Below are positions 19,421 through 27,776 of a DNA stretch of 64,000 nucleotides, in pieces (position 1 is the first letter of the stretch; each line of letters opens with the position of its first letter). The notes below the pieces were generated by a model. That model was given only the letters and a program-made list of their open reading frames with translations, did no database searches and had not been told where the DNA came from. The position numbers and the translations under genes were made by a program. Source of the stretch: Sporocytophaga myxococcoides (GTDB lineage: Bacteria; Bacteroidota; Bacteroidia; Cytophagales; Cytophagaceae). Location: assembly GCF_000775915.1 (NCBI RefSeq), contig NZ_BBLT01000001.1, positions 310,001-374,000 of the forward strand. The letters run 5' to 3'.

Positions 19421-21748
19421 TTAAATTTTATTAATCAAAAGCAATTTTTCCAATGGTAATCTTAAAGACCTTGCAGTGGGCGGTTCTGCAAAAGCTAATC
19501 TAAATAAGAAAATTTCTGCAATATTCTCATCAATATTAAGAAGCTTTAAATATTTTTCTCTTGCATCGCGTAGCTCAGTCAGTAAATGTTCTGGCAGGCC
19601 TGCTAAATCATTATGCTTTAATTTTAAAAACATAAGAATAGGGGCCATTAATGGTTGTAAAGCAAGTTGATATTTAGTAGCTGATAACCATAGTCTTTCG
19701 ACCAGTCTTCCACCTTGAAGGTATGATGAAGCGGAATGTCTAGGAAGAGCTATGAAACCAATAGCAGAAGCAGCATCAAGATTTTTACCGGAAATTTTTT
19801 CGAATCCTTTGCCTTTTTTCCATTTATTTAACAGGGAGATTGCTTCTACCTCTTTTGCCACTCTCATTCCTGCCTGATCTGTAGCAGACAATTCAAGAGT
19901 TCTAATATCCATGCCATCTTTACTCGATTCAACAGACTGATTATTCCAACGAATTTCTTTTTCAAAAAAATCTGCATGAAGCTCGGGATGAAGGAATCTA
20001 ATACGTTCGCAAGTTTTGATTACTTCATTTAACTCTATAAGTCTGGCTCTATCATCTATAATTTTTATAGTAGCTCCAGGAGTTGAACGTTGCAATGAGA
20101 TAAGATTATCAATGACAGAGGGATTGATCCTTTCTTTATTCCCTCCATTTCTATTAGAACATCTTAGGTGAATATATTGGCTGAGAGCCTGGTAATCTCT
20201 GTTTTCGGCAGTTTCAAGATGAGGAGTGTAGAAATTGAATTTAGCTACAAGTGGACTACTTTTGCCTGATGGAAATTCTTCTACACAAACATCCAACCCT
20301 TTTTCCTGTGCCTTTAAAATAAGGTTCTCCATTGAAGCGCCAAGGCTTATGAAGGAGAACAGATTATCAAAATCAGAACTTGCACTCGATTTCTTTTTAT
20401 TTAAAAATAAATACAAGTTTCCCTTGTCATAGTACCATTGCCAGGGTTGATTGTTTCCCGGAGAAGGGGCTAAGAGGGCCGATGAAACTATTTCTTTTAT
20501 TTCTGACTCATTAATTAATTTTTGTTTGTTATTTAATGTAAGATTTGATGAATTAATAATTGCTATTATTTCATCCTTATTTAGATAGGCATCCTCAAAT
20601 CCTTTGGATTCAATAAGAGTTGGCTTTTTCTTATCCTTATTCCCAACTATCTGCTCAACATCCATATAATATCTTCCAGAATCAGAAAACTCATTGATGA
20701 AAATCCTTCTGCATACATCTGCAGTGAGGCCACCACCTAGGGTAACAGCTGATGCCAATTGTGGCCAAGTTGTAATAGTTTGTTCTATTTCAAACATTGA
20801 AGCTTTTAGTCTGCTTGAAATTGTATCTATCCCTATCATCGCAAGAAGATAAGGGACTTTCTCTTCATTTGTTCTTAGGGATTTTAATTTTTTGATGTCT
20901 AATCCATCGACAAGGCCATGCAGCAGGGGTCTGTCAGGCTCAAGATCAAAACGTTCTACATCGAGCATACACCTGTCGCTAGCTTCCATTACAACGGGTA
21001 TTCTGAGTTCTTTTGCTTTTATTCTTGCTAAAATTTTAATATCGAGACCATCACACTCATCGATAAGCAGATCAAGATTACCTCCCTCAGAAAAGAATTT
21101 ATCCATGTTTCCTTCATGCAGGCCATCAGGAAAACATTTAACCTTAATATAAGGATCGATTTCCGCAATTTCCCTTGCCACTGCTATGGCTTTGGAAACT
21201 CCCAGGTTGGATAAAGGAGTCCTTATTCTATTATAATTACTCAGTTCAAGTATATCAAAGTCTGCAAGCCTAATCTCTCCGAAGCTTCTTTCCATAGCCA
21301 TGGTCACTGATACAGATTGCCCTACAGATAACCCAATTATTCCCACTTTTTTCTGAGCAAGTATATCTTTTTCCTCAGGAGTGATTTTATAAAAGTTTCT
21401 GTTTGTCCTTACTTCTACAAATTCCTCTTCATCCAGCAAATGTACGATTTTATTTGCCCAAGGGTAATATGCCCATACTCCTAGTTTATCAGGATCGTTT
21501 TTATCAAAATAATTACTGATTTCATCCTCCATCTCCTCCACAGTCATGTTCTTCTTAGGATTTCTTAACTTAATCAGCTCTTTTACCTGGCCTCGCAATT
21601 CATCAAAAACCATGAGGTTAGACTCAGATTTAATGAGATGATTAAATTTAACAAACTCTTCTTCTGTTTTTAGTCTGAATAACAGAGGTTTATATATAGC
21701 TTTCTGTTTCTCCGTCTGTTCAATTAGAGTTATTAATTTGTTTTGCAT
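19421..21748 (-). CDS. E1-like (ThiF/MoeB) domain fused to a nitroreductase domain, Rv1355c-like
   Basis: The 775-residue protein joins two enzymes. Residues about 1-130 are a family-specific start. About 133-350 is a ThiF/MoeB/E1-type Rossmann domain: GLSVGQS (139-145) as glycine loop, ADFDILELSNYNR (162-174) for the nucleotide site, Lys186, and DECDG. The paired CxxC zinc cysteines of canonical E1 enzymes are absent. About 415-745 is an FMN nitroreductase domain (APSPGNNQPW at 427-436, GGRLVERLWLSAT later). The arrangement matches the proteins called Rv1355c family, whose role is unknown. E1 domains adenylate carboxylates or peptides and nitroreductase domains often oxidise, so activation plus oxidation of a substrate is plausible. 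It is the first gene of the operon. Confidence 0.8.
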   Translation of the reverse strand: MQNKLITLIEQTEKQKAIYKPLLFRLKTEEEFVKFNHLIKSESNLMVFDELRGQVKELIKLRNPKKNMTVEEMEDEISNYFDKNDPDKLGVWAYYPWANKIVHLLDEEEFVEVRTNRNFYKITPEEKDILAQKKVGIIGLSVGQSVSVTMAMERSFGEIRLADFDILELSNYNRIRTPLSNLGVSKAIAVAREIAEIDPYIKVKCFPDGLHEGNMDKFFSEGGNLDLLIDECDGLDIKILARIKAKELRIPVVMEASDRCMLDVERFDLEPDRPLLHGLVDGLDIKKLKSLRTNEEKVPYLLAMIGIDTISSRLKASMFEIEQTITTWPQLASAVTLGGGLTADVCRRIFINEFSDSGRYYMDVEQIVGNKDKKKPTLIESKGFEDAYLNKDEIIAIINSSNLTLNNKQKLINESEIKEIVSSALLAPSPGNNQPWQWYYDKGNLYLFLNKKKSSASSDFDNLFSFISLGASMENLILKAQEKGLDVCVEEFPSGKSSPLVAKFNFYTPHLETAENRDYQALSQYIHLRCSNRNGGNKERINPSVIDNLISLQRSTPGATIKIIDDRARLIELNEVIKTCERIRFLHPELHADFFEKEIRWNNQSVESSKDGMDIRTLELSATDQAGMRVAKEVEAISLLNKWKKGKGFEKISGKNLDAASAIGFIALPRHSASSYLQGGRLVERLWLSATKYQLALQPLMAPILMFLKLKHNDLAGLPEHLLTELRDAREKYLKLLNIDENIAEIFLFRLAFAEPPTARSLRLPLEKLLLINKI

Positions 21749-21782
21749 CTGAGAAATATTTAGCTAAGAGTATGTTTACGAT

Positions 21783-21809
21783 AAAAAGATAATTATTGGT
21801 TATCTTTTT
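21783..21809. promoter_or_regulatory. Inverted repeat in the divergent intergenic region
   Basis: Perfect 10-base arms (21783-21792 and 21800-21809) flank a 7-base loop and end in A5/T5. It lies 35 bases before the E1/nitroreductase start and 83 before the receiver gene. It could be an operator for both or a leader hairpin (attenuator) of the operon. Confidence 0.4.
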
Positions 21810-21831
21810 ACTTGATTCAATTTAAGATATC

Positions 21832-21863
21832 TTTAATAAGGAATTTTTCAACAAATACGTTTG
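21832..21863 (+). promoter_or_regulatory. Putative Bacteroidota promoter for the receiver gene
   Basis: TACGTTTG at 21856-21863 fits the -7 consensus TAnnTTTG. TTTA at 21832-21835, 20 bases upstream, is a weak -33 element. The predicted leader is about 20 bases. Confidence 0.35.
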
Positions 21864-21891
21864 TTTTTGCGTAAAACTTTTCAAAAAAAAT

Positions 21892-22353
21892 ATGGAAGAG
21901 AAGATACGGATTCTATATATAGACGATGAAAAAAATAATCTGACAGCTTTCAAGGCTACATTCAGACCGTATTTTAAAATATTTATTGCTGAATCTGCCG
22001 AGGAGGGAAGAAAAATTCTTGAAACTGAAAAAATTGAAATTATAATTACCGACCAAAGGATGCCGGTAATGACAGGTGTTGAGTTTCTTTCATCAATAAT
22101 TGACACTTATCCAGACCCAATCAGAATCTTGTTAACAGGATATTCAGATCTTCAGGCTGTTATTGATGCAGTAAATAAAGGCCATATCTATCAATATATC
22201 AGCAAACCCTGGGAAGAGCAGCATTTAAAAATTATCATAGAGAAAGCTTTCGAAGTATTTCGTCTAAAAATGGAAAACAAGGAGTTGGTTAAAAGCCTTT
22301 TAAGGGCAAATCAGCAACTGGAGTTTTACCTTCGTCAGAAGCTGATTTCTTAA
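21892..22353 (+). CDS. Single-domain response regulator with C-terminal helix
   Basis: The 153-residue protein has a receiver domain (ILYIDDEKNN, acceptor Asp in IITDQRMPVMTG, Thr in ILLTGYSD, Lys in ISKPWEE) and a helical tail of about 30 residues (KELVKSLLRANQQLEF) with no output domain. It is divergent from the E1/nitroreductase operon and very similar to the receiver at 15926-16312. It is a good candidate partner for the 7TMR kinase. The tail resembles the start of the coiled-coil linkers that join receivers to kinases in this region, so it may descend from a larger REC-kinase. Confidence 0.85.
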   Translation: MEEKIRILYIDDEKNNLTAFKATFRPYFKIFIAESAEEGRKILETEKIEIIITDQRMPVMTGVEFLSSIIDTYPDPIRILLTGYSDLQAVIDAVNKGHIYQYISKPWEEQHLKIIIEKAFEVFRLKMENKELVKSLLRANQQLEFYLRQKLIS

Positions 22354-22367
22354 AAGACTTTTTTAAT

Positions 22368-25300
22368 TTAGGCTAAAGATCTTAAATCCACCGGTACTAG
22401 CCTTGATACGCCCTGTTCAACCATTGTAATTCCATAAATTATATCAGTACTAGACATTGTTCTCTTGTTGTGTGTCACAATAATAAACTGCGATTCTTGT
22501 GAGAACTTTCTGATTATATTATTGAACTTGTCTATGTTGGCATCATCCAGTGGTGCATCTACCTCATCAAAAATACAGAATGGTGCTGGTTTAATCAGAT
22601 AAATGGCAAACAATAACGATATTGCAGTAAGTGTTTTTTCACCTCCTGATAACTGATTGATTGTCAGTGGTCTCTTGCCTTTGGGTTTTGCTATAATATC
22701 TATAGAAGATTCAAGCGGATTGTCAGGATGCTCCAGTTTAAGATCGCAACTGTCTTCTTCTGAAAATAAAGACCTGAACACTCGTACAAAGTTTTCTCTT
22801 ATTTTATCATAAGCTTCCATAAAGGTGTCTTTTGCAACTGAATCTATTTCATTGATCGTTTGCAACAAAGAATCCTTGGCTTTAGTAAGATCGTCTTTTT
22901 GTTCACTTATAAACTTATGTCTCTCCTGAATTTCCTGATAGGCCTCCATCGCCATAGGATTTATTGGTCCCATTTTATCAAGAGAGTTTTTGATTTGAAT
23001 TACCTTTTGTTTTAGCTCTTCCTCGCTGGCCTCAACATTACTATCCTGAGAAAGAAGTTCATCTATATCTATATTAAATTCAACAGATAATCTTTCTTTG
23101 ATTGAGCTCAGACTTAGCTTATTGTCGTTAAGTTTTGTCTGAATCTCCAAAAGAAGTGCATCACAATTATCACGTAACCTTCTTAAATCCCTCGATTCTT
23201 TTTCTAATTCATCAATGAATGCCCTGGCTCCGTAATATTCCTTTTCAGCCTCATTAACTCCCTGTTCTATAGCTTCTTTTTCCTTGTAAAACTCGACAAG
23301 CTCATCGTCACTTACATCAGCTCTTTCAAGGAGTATATTTATCTCTTCTTCTGTTTTTTGGGCGTCTTCAAGGTTTTTTTCTATTCTTTGTTTGCTACTA
23401 TCATAAGCAGCCTGTTTGTATTCAATTTCCTGCAGAAGACTTGAAATTTTATTCTTTTGCTGGTGGAAAACAATATTTTCCTGATTGAATATAGAGCTTT
23501 TATTGGTGAGCTGTTCATTTTGGATCATCAGATCTTCATTCAACTCCTGAAGTCTGCTTTCAAGGTCCGAAAGAATAGATTTTGCTTCTTCTGCTCTTGG
23601 TTTGGCATCCTGAATATCATCTTCCAGTTTTTCTATTTTATCAATAATATCGTCTCTCTTAAGAGCATTGCTATTGATCATTTCTGTAAACTGCTCTAGT
23701 TTGGTTTTTACAGATATATAGTTCTGACTGGTAAGATTTATTTCTTTTTTAAGCTCTTCTATACTTGCTTTTAAAGTACTTTCCTTGAATTTGAAAAGCT
23801 CTCGTTGCTTTTTCTCCAGGTTAAGCTTTAACTCATCCAATTCTGAAGAAAGCGCTTTGATTTCTTGTTGAAGCTTTTCAAGGTTTTTAGCACGTCCGAT
23901 TCGTTTTCCTTCGAATAATCCTACAGAACCTCCGGAAATGCTAAATTTCCTCTTTGTGAGTTTACCGTTCTGTGTAATGAAAATAGCATCATTGTCCTGA
24001 GGAAGTTCTTCCTGATTGTTAGTGATGATATATACATTATCCAGAATAAATGCGACAAGGTTTTTGTATTTCGGATCAAATTCAATGATGTCTTTGGCTG
24101 CTTTGCAATGGTCGTATGCCTTGACAGGTGCAGCATTAAAATTTTCAAAGGTGGAAAGCACAAAGAAATTGGCTCTTCCTTTTGCAGAATCGCTTAATAG
24201 ATTTACGGCCTGCACAGCCTGGGCTTCGTTTTCAACAACATAATAGTTCATGAAAGGCTCCAGGTAATTTTCTATAGATACTCTGTATTGATCTTCACAG
24301 GTAAGAATATCCGAAAGGAGAGGGGCTTCTTTTCCCCAATGAGAGTTCTTTTTCAAAAACTTTATTGCTTCCGGAAATCCTTCAAGATTATCAACAAGAG
24401 ATTTTGTAAGGCTATATTCATTCTGCTTGGAATCCAGCTTTCTGTTGATCTGAGTAATTTGATCCTTTATGGTTTCTATTTCCTTTTCAAGCTGGGTAAT
24501 TTCTTCCTGAAGGGTACTTTCCTGATTTTCAAGTTTCTCAAGTTTCAGGTTTTTAGATTGAAGTTCCTCAGAAATCTCTTGAACTTTGCTTTCAAAATCT
24601 GCAAGGCTCGCTGAATGTGCGGAAGAATCTGAGGTAGTTTTCTCAAGCTCCTGCTTCAATGAGCTGGCCTGAATCTGGAATATCTCTATGTTTTTATTGA
24701 GATGAAATACTTCTTCCTGTTTTTTTCGCAATTGTCCGCTCAATACGGAAAGTTCTTCTTGTAATCGGCTTGTGCTTGCTTTCTGTGTTTCGTAGTCTTC
24801 CTTATAAGCCTGAACTTTAACCTCGATTTCGGCCATTATTTTCTCAGCAGTTTCAGCTTCTGCTTGAAGACTGGAAATACTGAATTCTGCTCTCTCATTG
24901 CTCTTCTTGTCCTGCTCTATTTGTTCCCGGAGGTTATTATTCTTGTCATTCAGGAAAGAAAGCCTTTCGTGCTTTATTTTCTTATCACTTTCGTAATTTC
25001 TAATTTTATTAACATGCTCATTCAGAGTTTTTTGTCTGGAAGCAAGGGTTTTTTCTCTATTTACAAGCTCTGCTTTTTCTTTTTCAACTCCACCTTCTTT
25101 TTCTGCTATTTGAGTATTGTATCCTATTCTCTTATCCGTTTCTTCTTCAAGTTGTTTCTGAAGTGATAGAAAATCTTCTCTCTGGCCCTGAATAGTGACC
25201 TTCGCAAGATCTATACTAACTTGTTTGTATTGTTCTTTTACCTGGAAGTATTTTTCTGTCTGTTTAGCCTGTTTTTCTAAGGATTTCAGGTTCTTATTGA

Positions 25301-25892
25301 TCTCGAAGAGGAGATCATCAACGCGTTCAAGATCTTTGTCAGTATCTTCAAGTTTTTTAAGGCTTTGTTTTTTCCTTACCTTAAACTTTGATATTCCTGC
25401 AGCTTCCTCAAATAAGGTCCTTCTGGAATTGTCTTTGTCATTAAGTATATCATCCACCATTTTTAATTCAATGATGGCATAACTATCAGAACCGATACCA
25501 GTATCAAGGAAAAGGTTGGTTATATCTTTGAGACGGCAGGTTACCCCATTGAGTAAATATTCGCTTTCACCAGATCTGTAATATCTCCGGGTGATGGTAA
25601 CATGAGAATATTCTGTAGGAAGGAGATTTTTGGTATTATTAAAAGTAAGCGAAACTTCAGCCATTTGGAGAGGCTTCCGTGTCTTGGTACCGTTGAAGAT
25701 CACATTCTCCATTTTTTCAGATCGGAGAGCCTTTGTCTTTTGCTCACCCAAAACCCATCTTATAGCATCAACTACATTTGATTTTCCACAGCCATTTGGC
25801 CCAACAATACCTGTAATACCTTCATCAAAGTTGATGGTTACTTTATCACCAAAACTCTTGAATCCTTTAATCTCTAATTTGCTTAACTGCAT
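22368..25892 (-). CDS. smc: Chromosome segregation/condensation ATPase SMC
   Basis: The 1174-residue protein has the full SMC layout: N-terminal ATPase half with Walker A (GPNGCGKSNVVDA), long coiled coil, a hinge domain near residues 500-660 (GFPEAIKFL through GGSVGLFEG), return coiled coil, and C-terminal half with the signature LSGGEKTLTA and Walker B (FCIFDEVDAPLDD). It dimerises at the hinge and with ScpA/ScpB forms condensin. It is a single gene here, and its 3' end is 14 bases from the convergent receiver gene. Length is normal for the family. Confidence 0.97.
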   Translation of the reverse strand: MQLSKLEIKGFKSFGDKVTINFDEGITGIVGPNGCGKSNVVDAIRWVLGEQKTKALRSEKMENVIFNGTKTRKPLQMAEVSLTFNNTKNLLPTEYSHVTITRRYYRSGESEYLLNGVTCRLKDITNLFLDTGIGSDSYAIIELKMVDDILNDKDNSRRTLFEEAAGISKFKVRKKQSLKKLEDTDKDLERVDDLLFEINKNLKSLEKQAKQTEKYFQVKEQYKQVSIDLAKVTIQGQREDFLSLQKQLEEETDKRIGYNTQIAEKEGGVEKEKAELVNREKTLASRQKTLNEHVNKIRNYESDKKIKHERLSFLNDKNNNLREQIEQDKKSNERAEFSISSLQAEAETAEKIMAEIEVKVQAYKEDYETQKASTSRLQEELSVLSGQLRKKQEEVFHLNKNIEIFQIQASSLKQELEKTTSDSSAHSASLADFESKVQEISEELQSKNLKLEKLENQESTLQEEITQLEKEIETIKDQITQINRKLDSKQNEYSLTKSLVDNLEGFPEAIKFLKKNSHWGKEAPLLSDILTCEDQYRVSIENYLEPFMNYYVVENEAQAVQAVNLLSDSAKGRANFFVLSTFENFNAAPVKAYDHCKAAKDIIEFDPKYKNLVAFILDNVYIITNNQEELPQDNDAIFITQNGKLTKRKFSISGGSVGLFEGKRIGRAKNLEKLQQEIKALSSELDELKLNLEKKQRELFKFKESTLKASIEELKKEINLTSQNYISVKTKLEQFTEMINSNALKRDDIIDKIEKLEDDIQDAKPRAEEAKSILSDLESRLQELNEDLMIQNEQLTNKSSIFNQENIVFHQQKNKISSLLQEIEYKQAAYDSSKQRIEKNLEDAQKTEEEINILLERADVSDDELVEFYKEKEAIEQGVNEAEKEYYGARAFIDELEKESRDLRRLRDNCDALLLEIQTKLNDNKLSLSSIKERLSVEFNIDIDELLSQDSNVEASEEELKQKVIQIKNSLDKMGPINPMAMEAYQEIQERHKFISEQKDDLTKAKDSLLQTINEIDSVAKDTFMEAYDKIRENFVRVFRSLFSEEDSCDLKLEHPDNPLESSIDIIAKPKGKRPLTINQLSGGEKTLTAISLLFAIYLIKPAPFCIFDEVDAPLDDANIDKFNNIIRKFSQESQFIIVTHNKRTMSSTDIIYGITMVEQGVSRLVPVDLRSLA

Positions 25893-26133
25893 GAATTAAC
25901 CCCTTTTTTGGAATTATGGAAGTTTAAAATTACAGGATACTAACGGATATATAGTAGTGAGGAGAACCGTTTTTCTCAACAGGATTATCAACAAAAACGT
26001 TCATTGACTGGGGATAAGTAGTGAATATTTTCTCAGTCAGACGTCCTCGAATATTTAGCTAAGGGTATATTATTGTTAAATTTTGGTATAAAAATATTGT
26101 TATTTAATTAGTTAATAGGCACCTGTAAAATGA
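25893..26133. other. Intergenic stretch upstream of smc
   Basis: Together with the desaturase terminator this makes a gap of just over 300 bases without a gene. I see no RNA gene. A 19-base segment at 26050-26068 recurs, with one mismatch, at 21755-21773 directly before the E1/nitroreductase gene. Confidence 0.5.
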
Positions 26134-26168
26134 AAAAACTCCCGAAGTTTATGACTCCGGGAGTTTTT
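26134..26168 (-). terminator. Bidirectional-looking terminator after the desaturase
   Basis: Perfect 11-base arms (26134-26144 and 26158-26168) with CCCG/CGGG cores end in A and T runs on both sides. It serves the minus-strand desaturase gene. Confidence 0.8.
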
Positions 26169-26196
26169 CCATTTTATAACTTTAAAAGATTAAGTT

Positions 26197-26937
26197 TTAA
26201 GCCATAGCTGTTTTACTTAACTTTATTATTCTGCAGAAAGACAGGATTCTGATAACAGGATAGGTAGGATCAAATTCAAACCATTTCATTGCAAAGTTTG
26301 CTCTCGCAGCATATTTATGGTGGTTGTTCTGAAATAACTCACCGCCAAGAAGGAAATCTATAAAAAGGCTGTTTTTTGATTTGTCGTTGTTATCAAAATT
26401 TGAGTAACCGTATTTGTGTCCGCTCCAGTTTACGATAGCTCCGTGAACCGGACCCATCAAAAAGTGGATTGGCAATAAAAGGAACATGTACCAAGGAGGT
26501 GAAACTGCGATGTAAAATAATGCATATGCAATTCCCCAGACAATTCTTGAGGCCCACATATCACCTAAAGTATCTATGAACTTCCAAGTAGGAACATCTT
26601 TCTGAAATTTTTCTTCTATGTCTCCTCTGTTGTTAAGTACATCATTGTAGGTATCTTTCGTCTTAACCATCATAGTCAAAAGGTTTTTGGTATGATGTGG
26701 AGAGTGAGGATCTTTTGGTGTATCACTGTATGCATGGTGCATGCGGTGTAACACTGCATATGCTCTTGGGTTCAGGTAGGAAGAACCTTGTGATAGATAA
26801 GTAAGGAGATAAAAGAATTTCTCCCAGAATGGCGACATAGTAAACATCTTATGTGCACTATACCTGTGCAGGAAGAATGTCTGACTAAACAGAGAGAGAT
26901 ACCAGTGAATAATAAAGAATGTGAGAACTATATACAT
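26197..26937 (-). CDS. Membrane fatty acyl desaturase
   Basis: The 246-residue integral membrane protein has the histidine boxes of the acyl-CoA/acyl-lipid desaturase family: HRYSAH near residue 24, HRMHH near 64, and NNHHKY near 205. These bind a di-iron centre. Four or so hydrophobic segments are visible (IVLTFFIIHWYLSLF; FFYLLTYL; IVWGIAYALFYIAV; MFLLLPIHFL). It likely introduces a double bond (delta-9 type) in membrane lipids, perhaps in response to cold. A small operator-like palindrome precedes it. Confidence 0.88.
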   Translation of the reverse strand: MYIVLTFFIIHWYLSLFSQTFFLHRYSAHKMFTMSPFWEKFFYLLTYLSQGSSYLNPRAYAVLHRMHHAYSDTPKDPHSPHHTKNLLTMMVKTKDTYNDVLNNRGDIEEKFQKDVPTWKFIDTLGDMWASRIVWGIAYALFYIAVSPPWYMFLLLPIHFLMGPVHGAIVNWSGHKYGYSNFDNNDKSKNSLFIDFLLGGELFQNNHHKYAARANFAMKWFEFDPTYPVIRILSFCRIIKLSKTAMA

Positions 26938-26976
26938 TGATTATATTGATTGTTTTGTAAATTTTATTAAATAACC

Positions 26977-26998
26977 TCCCATATGTAGTACAATGGGA
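26977..26998. promoter_or_regulatory. Possible operator before the desaturase
   Basis: TCCCAT and ATGGGA form a perfect 6-base inverted repeat separated by 10 bases, 40 bases upstream of the desaturase ATG. A transcription-factor site is possible, chance is not excluded. Confidence 0.25.
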
Positions 26999-27099
26999 AT
27001 TATTGCATACAGCGCAAGTTAAGCAAAAAATCTATAAAGAAGGAAAATTGTTTGCCTAATTATGCGGTGAATTCCTTTTTGTTATATATAACTTGTTAG

Positions 27100-27771
27100 T
27101 TAAAAGGATGTTAGTGCAAATGAGATAATATTTGCTCCCATTTGAAGTGCCTTTTGTCTTTTTTCTTCCGGATCATTGTAAATAGCCTGGTCTTCCCAGC
27201 CATTGCCAAGATCAGTTTCATAGGTATAAAAACAGACAAGCTTTCCCTCAAAAATTATACCGTAGCCTTTGGGGGGCTTGTTATCATGCTCATGAATTTT
27301 CGGCAAACCATTATTGAACTCGAACTTTTGGTGGTAAATTGGATGATTAAAAGGTAATTCAATAAAATCCAGTTCCGGAAAAACTTTTTTCATTTCCAGT
27401 CTTATGAATTTATCCATTCCATAATTATCATCAATGTGAAGGAAACCTCCTCCTGTGAGATAAGTTCTGAGATTTTCAGCTTCTTGTCTTGAAAATACCA
27501 CATTACCATGACCCGTCATATGTACAAAAGGGTAGGAGAAAAGCTCTGGACTGCCCACTTCAACTACATCTTCTTCCTGATATAGATTTAATTTTAATTG
27601 CTGATTACAAAATTTTATCAGGTTAGGCAATGAGGTTTTGTTGGCATACCAGTCACCACCTCCATTATACTTCAACTTTGCTATTTTAAATGAAGGCTGT
27701 TGTGCGAAAGAAAAATTGAAAATGAGAATAGAAGAAAGCAGTAAAATGGATAATCGAAATATTTTTTTCAT
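27100..27771 (-). CDS. DUF4159 exported protein
   Basis: The 223-residue protein has a signal peptide (SILLLSSILIFNFSFAQQ) and the DUF4159 signatures KYNGGGDWYAN, FVHMTGHGNVVFS, LRTYLTGGGFLHIDDNYG and the late NGWEDQAIYNDP. The domain looks like a flavodoxin/ThuA-type glutamine amidotransferase-like fold (the GGGFLHIDD turn). The function is unknown. In Bacteroidota it often sits near MoxR/BatA-like genes, but here it is followed by rsmE after a 5-base gap in the upstream direction, so the two are probably cotranscribed. Confidence 0.82.
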   Translation of the reverse strand: MKKIFRLSILLLSSILIFNFSFAQQPSFKIAKLKYNGGGDWYANKTSLPNLIKFCNQQLKLNLYQEEDVVEVGSPELFSYPFVHMTGHGNVVFSRQEAENLRTYLTGGGFLHIDDNYGMDKFIRLEMKKVFPELDFIELPFNHPIYHQKFEFNNGLPKIHEHDNKPPKGYGIIFEGKLVCFYTYETDLGNGWEDQAIYNDPEEKRQKALQMGANIISFALTSF

Positions 27772-27776
27772 TGTAT

